A stretch of 64,000 nt of DNA, from the NCBI GenBank assembly GCA_002438805.1, contig DJQV01000023.1:242967-306966 (forward strand), read 5' to 3'. The notes below the pieces were generated by a model. It saw only the letters and a program-made list of their open reading frames with translations. It was not told the origin of the DNA and did no database searches. Origin of the DNA: Bacteroidales bacterium UBA6377 (GTDB taxonomy: Bacteria; Bacteroidota; Bacteroidia; Bacteroidales; UBA932). The position numbers and the translations under genes are program-made. Of the stretch, positions 57,324-64,000 are shown in pieces. Position 1 is the stretch's first letter, and every line of letters begins with the position of its first letter.

Positions 57324-60125
57324 TTAGAATGTGAGACTGAGTCCAAGGACGACGCTGCTGAAGAGCTGGGCCGTGCCGTACGCCTCAGGGTCGCTGACAT
57401 CCAGATGGTCAAGACAGAAAAGATCATTGCCACGGACGTAGAACTTCGATCCTTTGACGAACCTGGTCTTCGCGAGCAGGGACTCCGGAAGCTTGTAGTA
57501 AACTTCGAGATTGCGGAGCTTCAGGAACGAACGGTCAGCAAGGAAGAGCGTGTTGTTGCGGTAGTTGTTGGCATTGCTCTCGCTGCTCAGGCGCGGGAAC
57601 TTGGCATCCTGCGTGGACGGTGTCCAGCGGTTGTCGTAGTAATACTGCGAGATGGTCGTGTTTCCCACAAGCGGGAAGTACATGCTCTTGGTGTTGAGCA
57701 TGGCGCTGTACCTTGCCGCACCCTGGAAGAGGGCATAGAAACCGAGACCTTTCCACTCCGCCCCGAGATGGAAGTTGTAGTAGATCTGAGGCGCCTTTGC
57801 GCTGTAGCCGATGGCCACCGCATCATTGGAGTCTATGACATTGTCCCCGTTGACATCCTCGTACTTGATGTCGCCAGGACGTACTGTCGAGAAGTTCTGC
57901 ACAGGGCTTGCGGCGATGTCGGCCTCATCCTTGAAGAAGCCGATCGCTTTCATGCCGTAGAGCTGCCCCACACTGTTCCCGGTCTGGATGAGGTTGTCGT
58001 AGAGACGCGGTTCTTCGAGCTGGGAGACGATCTTGTTGCGGTTGTAGTTGAAGTTGCCGCCTATGGTGTACTCCAGCTCGGCGACACGTCCCACATAGTC
58101 GAGACCCAGTTCAGCGCCCCAGCTGTCCACGATGCCGCCGTTCTCATACGGAGCATCCTTGCCGACCACTGAAGAATACTTGCCGTCAGCGCTGACCCAG
58201 ATGTCAGAACGGCGCTGCCAGTAGGCATCCGCCGTGATGCTGAGTCCGCCGAGCACACGGGAGTCGATACCCACGTTGTACTTGTACGCCTTCTCGTGGC
58301 TCGGGGCCGAAGTGGCAAGCTGGCCGAGATAGGTTCTCCCGAAGTCGGAGGTGAAGCTGCTGGAGAACGGATACACGCCGCCGGCAGTGAGGTACTGCTG
58401 CGCGTAGTATGTCCATACCTCCTCTCCCGGCAGGAAGTCGGCGTTTATGATGCCGGCTGAAGCACGGAGCTTCAGGTAGTCAAGCCACTCTGCCCCGGAG
58501 AGGAAATCCTCCTTGGAAGCGAGCCATGCGAGTGACAGGGTCGGGGAGAAACTCCACTTGGTCCCGGGAGCGAGGCGGCTTGAGCCGCTCTCCACCAGGG
58601 CGAGATCCGCGAAATACTTGCCGGCGTAGCCGTAGTGTGTCCAGAAGCTGAAATTGTGACGGTAGATGGTCTGGTTTATGCCGTTCTTGTCGCTGTAGTC
58701 GTAGTCCCACTTCAGCTGCGAAGTGATGGCATGGTCTCCGAACACCGCCTCATAAGTCGCTCCGGCATCGATATGGGCCCGACGGCTGTAAGCATCTGTG
58801 TTGGCCCCGGACCCCATGGCGGAATCGCTGCCCTGACTCTTGCTCGTGACGGTCGGCTCCGAAGCGCCTGCCGGCCAGGACGGGGTGTTCACATTGTAGA
58901 CATAGGTCTTGCTGTGATCCTCATAGATGTTGGCGGTCTGGTCGTAGCCTGCGCGCACGAAAGCGCCAAGACCCGGCAAGAGGGCCGAAAGATCCTGATT
59001 GATGGTCACATCGGCAAACAGGAGACGGTTGTGGTTCTTGTAGTAGGCGGCCCCGCTGGTCTGGGCCACAGGGTTGAGTTCCCCGCTCCATGTGTCGCTT
59101 CCGGCCCACACGCCCTTGTCATCCTTCACAGGGAAGGCGGCTGACGGCACGGTGTACACCATGTTCCAGATGTCCACGTTGGAGCCCGGACGGCTGTTCT
59201 CCAGCATCATTCCGAGGAGGTTGACCTTCATCATCGTCGTCGGAGTGATCTCCATGTCCATGTTGAGGCGCATGTTGCCCTTGACATACTTGTCCTGGGT
59301 GCTGTACCCTTCATTGGCACCGGCGTTGCGGATGAAGCCCTTGTCGGAGATGAGGTCGATCATGGCATAGTAGCTGAACCGGCCCTCACCGCCGCTGAAC
59401 TCCATGTTGAAGTTGTCGGTGGAGGCGGTGTTGCGGAAAGTCTCGTCAACCCAGTCCACACTTGGATAGAGGTAAGGGTACTGGCCTGACTTGAGGGCGG
59501 CGAGCTCCTGATCGGAGTATCTGGCGGAGAGTCCGTCGTTGGCACGCGCTTCGTTGATGGCAAGGCCGTATGTGTGGCCGTCCACGAACTGCGGCTTGTT
59601 GATGAGGGAGTTGAACTGGTGGTCGTAGGTGAACTTCACGACCCTGTCCCCCTTGGTGCCGCGCTTGGTGTTGATCTGGATAGCCCCGTTGATGCCCCTG
59701 TAGCCGTAGAGCGCTACTGCGGCAGCATCCTTGAGGATTACCACTGACTCAACCTCCTCGGCAGAGACAGCGGTGATGTCACGTTCGATTCCGTCCACCA
59801 GCACGAGCGGAGTGTCGTTGCCGTTGAGGGTCTGAAGCCCTCGGACATAGAACGTAGGGTTTTGGTTGGCGTATATTCCGGCCCCCTGCAGGGAGATGAG
59901 TCCCAAGCCCTGTCCCAGAATGCTGTTCCCGATGTTTTTTGAATCCCGGCGCTCTATATCTTCGGAAGATATCACGGAGATGGCCGATGTGGTCTCCTCA
60001 AGGCTCAATGGCTTCGAAGCGCCTGTGTCCACCACCCGTTTCTCCGGAGCGGCTTTGTCCTGCCCGGCAAGGCTCATGCTGCAAGCCGCCGACAGAGCAA
60101 GGATGAAAATGTATTTTTTCTTCAT
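57324..60125 (-). CDS. SusC/RagA-type TonB-dependent transporter
   Basis: 933 aa. Signal peptide (about 1-21, SMSLAGQ), plug domain from about 35 to 160 (VISSEDIERRDSKNIGNSILGQ, VLVDGIERDITAVSAEEVESVVILKDAAAVALYG), then a 22-strand barrel ending VVLGLSLTF. The N-terminal CarboxypepD-regulatory domain found in most SusC proteins is absent, so the protein is at the short end of the range. It imports oligosaccharides or peptides caught by the SusD lid, powered by TonB. It lies 21 bp after the upstream susD. Confidence 0.93.
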   Translation of the reverse strand: MKKKYIFILALSAACSMSLAGQDKAAPEKRVVDTGASKPLSLEETTSAISVISSEDIERRDSKNIGNSILGQGLGLISLQGAGIYANQNPTFYVRGLQTLNGNDTPLVLVDGIERDITAVSAEEVESVVILKDAAAVALYGYRGINGAIQINTKRGTKGDRVVKFTYDHQFNSLINKPQFVDGHTYGLAINEARANDGLSARYSDQELAALKSGQYPYLYPSVDWVDETFRNTASTDNFNMEFSGGEGRFSYYAMIDLISDKGFIRNAGANEGYSTQDKYVKGNMRLNMDMEITPTTMMKVNLLGMMLENSRPGSNVDIWNMVYTVPSAAFPVKDDKGVWAGSDTWSGELNPVAQTSGAAYYKNHNRLLFADVTINQDLSALLPGLGAFVRAGYDQTANIYEDHSKTYVYNVNTPSWPAGASEPTVTSKSQGSDSAMGSGANTDAYSRRAHIDAGATYEAVFGDHAITSQLKWDYDYSDKNGINQTIYRHNFSFWTHYGYAGKYFADLALVESGSSRLAPGTKWSFSPTLSLAWLASKEDFLSGAEWLDYLKLRASAGIINADFLPGEEVWTYYAQQYLTAGGVYPFSSSFTSDFGRTYLGQLATSAPSHEKAYKYNVGIDSRVLGGLSITADAYWQRRSDIWVSADGKYSSVVGKDAPYENGGIVDSWGAELGLDYVGRVAELEYTIGGNFNYNRNKIVSQLEEPRLYDNLIQTGNSVGQLYGMKAIGFFKDEADIAASPVQNFSTVRPGDIKYEDVNGDNVIDSNDAVAIGYSAKAPQIYYNFHLGAEWKGLGFYALFQGAARYSAMLNTKSMYFPLVGNTTISQYYYDNRWTPSTQDAKFPRLSSESNANNYRNNTLFLADRSFLKLRNLEVYYKLPESLLAKTRFVKGSKFYVRGNDLFCLDHLDVSDPEAYGTAQLFSSVVLGLSLTF

Positions 60126-60146
60126 TGTGTTCTTTGATTAGATTGA

Positions 60147-62180
60147 CTACCAGCCCGGATTCTGCTCAAGGCCATACTTCTTGTTGAGTTCCGTGATAGG
60201 GAACGGCTGCAGATACCACTTAGGATCGAATCCGCCCTTCTTCTTGTCCCACCACAGGCGGCTGCCCTTGGTGATCGGAAGCTTCTCGTAAGAGAAATGT
60301 GACGGCTCGTAGAAGTCCGGATCCGACGGGTCCGTGACCTTGCCGAAACTCTTCTTGTACCACTGTCCGTCGCTCACAACCCACTTGCCGTCCTTTTTGA
60401 CAAGACGATGGATCACAAGACGGTGGAGAGTCTTCTCGAAATCATCCTTGAGCTTGTAGCGGATCATGTCGAAGTATCGTGAATCCTGGAATGCGAACTC
60501 GCAGGCCCTCTCACGGAGAATCTCCTTGATGAGAGCATCCTTGTCGGAGGTGAGGTTCTTGTCCGGATTGCATTCCACCAGACCTTTAAGACCCACACGG
60601 GCACGTACAGCGTCCACATATTCAACAGCCTTGGCAAGATCACCCGTCTGCGCGAGAGCCTCCGCATAACCGAGATATATCTCCGGTACGCTGAGCGAAA
60701 CCCAGTGAGGGAACTTGCCCACATAGGCCTCTCCGGCGTAGTATTTCAGGTAACGGTAACCGGTCCCGTAGTGGCTGTCCTGAGTATTAGGGACATTTCC
60801 GGCTGTGGTACCGCCGAGCCAGAGCTCATAGTTGGCTCCGCTGGTCTTGCCGTTGCCCCAGTTGATGGTCTGGAGCGCCCCGTTGACCGCCACAGTCTCG
60901 TACAGACGCGGATCGCGGGTATAGATCCTGTTCTGGAGCATCTGCTTGCCCTCGACAGTGTCACCCTTGACAAACATCTCATCGAGCTTTCCGGCAGCGG
61001 CCGTCTCCTCCCAGTTGAAAGGAGTACCGTCAGCCCAAGGGAACATCTCCACATACTCCTGGGTCGGGCAATAGCTGTAACGGGCGTTGGTGCGCAGGTT
61101 CACCCAGCCGTAGTCGTTGCCCTTGGCGTTCTTGTGCACACGCACGTCCATGATGACCTCCGGGCTGCTCTGAAGCAGATATGAGGAGCGGAACGCATAG
61201 CGGTAATCCTCGAAGGTGTCGCCGGCCGGCTCCACGAGGTGATATACCCCAGGGTTGGCCTCCATCCTGGATATGAAGTCCTCGCAGGCCTTGCGGAAGC
61301 GCTGCCAGCGTGCAGCATCATAGTTGCCGTACCATGCCGGAGATGAATCCTCCATCGTGTAGACTCCTTCCCAATAAGGCTTGTCGCTGTTGAACAGAGG
61401 CGATGCGGCGAACTGGAGAATCTTGCACTTCAGGGCCATGGCGCCGCCGATGGTCCACCTTCCCGTCTCGGAAGCAGCTTCACTCGTGCCCGGATAGCCC
61501 CAAGGCAGGTGATTGCCGGCAATGACCTCATCAAGCAGCCCGACCATGAAATTCACAGTCTCCTCAACGCTTCCGCGAGGATAGTTGTACTCGCTCTCAT
61601 CTCCCTGGAAAGTGCCCTTCACGATAGGAAGGCCACCATAGAAGCGGAACGGCACGAAATAGGTGTTGACCAGCAGACAGCGCGCCTCGTCCTTCATGCG
61701 CTCCTTCTCAGCAGCGTCAAGACCCGGCACATCATCGATTTTCTCGAGCAGGATATAACAGTTGCGTACATTCTGCCAGATATACTCGTTGAGGTACGGG
61801 TAGATGTTGCCGTTCTTCTTGCTGTCAATCGAAGAGGTAAGGGCTCCCGTATAGTACATGTTGCCCACTATGGTGTTCTGGAAGAAGAGCTGGAAATTGT
61901 CGGAGAGCGCCTCCGGCATGCCTTTCCAGTAATTCAGACACTGGGGAGGATTGTTTGTACTGTTGGTCGGCAGCGCATGGTACTGCTTATTATAGATGCC
62001 GGCAAGGAACTGCCGTGTATACTCCGCGTTGGTGAACACGGTGTCGGCCGTGACGGTGCCGCCCGGGGCCTTCTCAAGGAAAGCATTGCCGAACTTTAGC
62101 GGATCCGTGCATGAATACGATGCCAGGCCTGCGGCAAGCACGACCGCCGCTCCCAATATATGTTTTGAAATCTGTCTCAT
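60147..62180 (-). CDS. SusD-like glycan-binding lipoprotein, large form
   Basis: 677 aa, larger than the usual 500-600. Lipobox ASYSC (Cys24), then the SusD start TDPLKFGNAFLEKAPGG. TPR-type segments (EKERMKDEARCLLVNTYFVPFRFYGGLPIV) and the tail FPITELNKKYGLEQNPGW are typical. It pairs with the susC 5 nt upstream. The two SusD proteins of the operon share little beyond family motifs, so the two pairs probably handle different parts of a ligand. Confidence 0.92.
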   Translation of the reverse strand: MRQISKHILGAAVVLAAGLASYSCTDPLKFGNAFLEKAPGGTVTADTVFTNAEYTRQFLAGIYNKQYHALPTNSTNNPPQCLNYWKGMPEALSDNFQLFFQNTIVGNMYYTGALTSSIDSKKNGNIYPYLNEYIWQNVRNCYILLEKIDDVPGLDAAEKERMKDEARCLLVNTYFVPFRFYGGLPIVKGTFQGDESEYNYPRGSVEETVNFMVGLLDEVIAGNHLPWGYPGTSEAASETGRWTIGGAMALKCKILQFAASPLFNSDKPYWEGVYTMEDSSPAWYGNYDAARWQRFRKACEDFISRMEANPGVYHLVEPAGDTFEDYRYAFRSSYLLQSSPEVIMDVRVHKNAKGNDYGWVNLRTNARYSYCPTQEYVEMFPWADGTPFNWEETAAAGKLDEMFVKGDTVEGKQMLQNRIYTRDPRLYETVAVNGALQTINWGNGKTSGANYELWLGGTTAGNVPNTQDSHYGTGYRYLKYYAGEAYVGKFPHWVSLSVPEIYLGYAEALAQTGDLAKAVEYVDAVRARVGLKGLVECNPDKNLTSDKDALIKEILRERACEFAFQDSRYFDMIRYKLKDDFEKTLHRLVIHRLVKKDGKWVVSDGQWYKKSFGKVTDPSDPDFYEPSHFSYEKLPITKGSRLWWDKKKGGFDPKWYLQPFPITELNKKYGLEQNPGW

Positions 62181-62185
62181 CGCTT

Positions 62186-64000
62186 TTAGAAGTTAAGTCT
62201 CACACTGACTGTATAGGTCCGCTGGAGCGGATAAGAAGGGTCCGTGCTGGCCTCGGTCTCAGGATCTCCCCAGATGAACGGGGTGAAAGTGAGAAGGTTG
62301 TACCCGCTCAGGGCCACCTGCATACGGCTCACGCCTATGGACTCGAGGAAACGGCCGCGAAGGTTGTAGGCAAGCATGAGGGTCTTGAGACGCAGGTACT
62401 TGGCATCCTGCTCGTAGAGGGCGCAGTCCTGATAGTTGTTGACCTTGCCGTGGTCGAACGAGGCGCGCGGATACTTGGCGTCCTGGGACGGATTCTCAGG
62501 ATCCCAGGTGTTGTCCACATGGTACTGGAGGAGTCCGCCGGTGGTCTCGTCCGTCCTGGAGATGAACGGCTGGCGGAAAGAGCTTCCGATCATACGGCTC
62601 ACTCCCCATGCCCCCGTCCACTGGGTGTTGACCTCGAAATCTTTCCAGATGAAGCCGGCATTGACTCCGACCATGTACTGCGGGTCGTCGGTCATTCCGA
62701 GCCTGCGGGTCATGTCATCGGCGTTGATGATGCCGTTGCCGTCCAGGTCCACAAACACGGCGTCCCCGTCCTTGAGGTCCACGAGCTGCTTAGGGAAAGG
62801 CTGGCCGAAGGTCTCCTCGTAGAGACGCGGAGTGTCGGCATCGTAATAACGGAAGAACTGGTACATGTACCTGGCCCCGATGCGGTTGCCTCTCTCGTAC
62901 TGGTACTCGTTGGTGTATGGGGTCTCCTTCTTCTCGATGATCTTGTTCTGGTTGTGGGAGAGGTTCATGTTGACCCAGTAGTTGAAGTCCTTGTTGATGC
63001 GGTCCTTCCACTTGAGGGAGAGTTCCCAGCCCCAGCTGTCCACGATGCCGAGGTTGGCATAAGGGACGTCGAAGCCTATGATCCCCGGAGCAGAAAGGTC
63101 GCGCAGGAGGATGTCGGTACGGTGTTCCTTGTAATAGTCAAACGAGGTTGAGAGCCTCTCGTTGAGGAAATTCATGTCCACGCCGTAGTTCTGCTTGAAT
63201 GCCTTCTCCCAGGAGACGTTGGGGTTGTTGCGGGAGTTGGCGTAAGCTCCGAGGAACGCGGTGGCGTTGTCCGTACCGAAGTTGTAGGCGTAGCCGCTGC
63301 GGGTCGCATACTTGTCACTGTTGACCGTATAAGGGTCGTCCGTGTACATGAAGCGAGAGCCGCCGATCTTGTCGTTGCCGACAAGTCCCCATGAAGCGCG
63401 GAGCTTGAAGAACGACACCACGCCCTTGGCGAAAGAGAAGAAAGGCTCGTCGCTCACCACCCAGCCCAGAGAGCCGGCCGGGAAGACACCGAAACGGCGT
63501 GAAGGGTGGAAGTTCTCGGAACCGTTGTAGCCGATGTTGACTTCAGCGAGATAGCGCTTCTTGTAGTCGTATGTGGCACGCCCGACAAGGCCTACATATC
63601 CGCGCGGGATGTCGGAGTAGGTCTTAGGATAGTATTCCTTGCTCTGGTTGTAGAGCACGAGGCCGCTGACGCTGTGGTCACCGAAGCTGCGCGCATAGTT
63701 GAGCGACGTCTCGAAGTACCAGTTGCGTGCCTTGCCGAGCTCCTCGTCATAAGTAAGCGGGCTGTTCTCCCCGGACTTTCGGTACTGCATCGAGCCGTCA
63801 TCCTGGATTACAGGGTAGTAGGTGGCCACGCCGGCGGTGCCGGTCTGGGTGGAGGTGAAAGTGCTGTTGTATGAGCCTTTCATCTTGAAAGACAGGCCCT
63901 GGGTTATGAACTTCAGGTCCTGGTTGAGGGAAAGGTCCATCTGGAGCTTGTTGACATTGCTGGCTATATATCCACCGATGGTGTAGTACTCAAGTCCGTT
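62186..64000 (-). CDS. SusC/RagA-type TonB-dependent transporter, 3' part
   Basis: At least 604 aa; the frame stays open to the right edge, so the signal, plug and first strands lie outside. The visible part is barrel sequence with repeated strands (RATYDYKKRYLAEVNIGYNGSENF, SFFKLRASWGLVGNDKIGGSRF, VPYANLGIVDSWGWELSLKW) and ends YTVSVRLNF. It heads the visible part of the susC-susD-susC-susD operon; its promoter and any regulator are not in the window. Confidence 0.92.
   Translation of the reverse strand, partial: NGLEYYTIGGYIASNVNKLQMDLSLNQDLKFITQGLSFKMKGSYNSTFTSTQTGTAGVATYYPVIQDDGSMQYRKSGENSPLTYDEELGKARNWYFETSLNYARSFGDHSVSGLVLYNQSKEYYPKTYSDIPRGYVGLVGRATYDYKKRYLAEVNIGYNGSENFHPSRRFGVFPAGSLGWVVSDEPFFSFAKGVVSFFKLRASWGLVGNDKIGGSRFMYTDDPYTVNSDKYATRSGYAYNFGTDNATAFLGAYANSRNNPNVSWEKAFKQNYGVDMNFLNERLSTSFDYYKEHRTDILLRDLSAPGIIGFDVPYANLGIVDSWGWELSLKWKDRINKDFNYWVNMNLSHNQNKIIEKKETPYTNEYQYERGNRIGARYMYQFFRYYDADTPRLYEETFGQPFPKQLVDLKDGDAVFVDLDGNGIINADDMTRRLGMTDDPQYMVGVNAGFIWKDFEVNTQWTGAWGVSRMIGSSFRQPFISRTDETTGGLLQYHVDNTWDPENPSQDAKYPRASFDHGKVNNYQDCALYEQDAKYLRLKTLMLAYNLRGRFLESIGVSRMQVALSGYNLLTFTPFIWGDPETEASTDPSYPLQRTYTVSVRLNF

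Overview
The window comes from a Bacteroidota chromosome, most likely a gut member of the order Bacteroidales with fairly high GC (by eye in the upper 50s per cent; an Alistipes/Rikenellaceae-like origin fits but is not proven). The evidence is two SusC/SusD pairs, a fused FeoA-FeoB, a BF3164-like lipoprotein, an anaerobic sulfatase-maturase-like radical SAM protein, a long-tailed ribosomal protein S16, weak or absent Shine-Dalgarno sites, and repeated use of the Bacteroidota promoter (-33 TTTG, about 19 bp, then TAnnTTTG).

Layout. 1-426: start of radA (minus), tRNA-Gln(CTG), tRNA-Met(CAT), terminator. 427-11109: a rightward run for envelope maintenance (radical SAM maturase, NlpC/P60 hydrolase, PBP4-type DacB, two SurA-type proteins, an OstA/LptA-like protein) ending in an OPT peptide transporter. 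11270-14062 (minus): a long alanine-rich coiled-coil lipoprotein and a small beta-barrel protein. 14295-19414: DMT exporter, then sufB-pnuC-sufC-sufD(short)-ispE. 19443-27223: DUF975 protein, a flippase fused to an ATP-grasp domain, four glycosyltransferase-type genes or remnants, with rpsP-rimM embedded and a foreign-looking YhcG/DUF1016 nuclease beside a broken glycosyltransferase start. 27316-29476: secreted protein plus a GH43-type enzyme; tRNA-Leu(GAG). 29783-35195: FeoAB with its Cys-rich partner, a propeller lipoprotein, a hemerythrin-LuxR regulator and queH. 35206-36867: two near-identical hairpins, then an archaeal-type ATPase. 36964-42607: a complete MacAB-TolC-type export operon. 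42655-46337: galE, phosphoesterase, flippase, cyclophilin. 46617-52702: esterase, DUF4954 beta-helix protein, SIS sugar isomerase, lipoate ligase, tandem aldolase-type protein. 52755-55497: the most unusual region, a roughly 700-base gene-free stretch holding a dense set of RNA-like hairpins, followed by an EcoRI-type adenine methyltransferase and an overlapping DUF262-HNH nuclease. 55585-64000 (minus): susC-susD-susC-susD, the first susC running off the window.

How parts fit. Envelope biogenesis dominates the first 14 kb. The suf genes, FeoAB, its Cys-rich partner and the diiron-domain regulator form an iron/Fe-S theme. The strongest candidates for an undescribed system are the structured RNA region with the methyltransferase/DUF262-HNH pair (a probable restriction-modification-like defence unit), the flippase-ATP-grasp fusion, and the coiled-coil lipoprotein/barrel pair. 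Seven promoters place the -7 box only 5-10 nt before the start codon, implying leaderless or nearly leaderless mRNAs.
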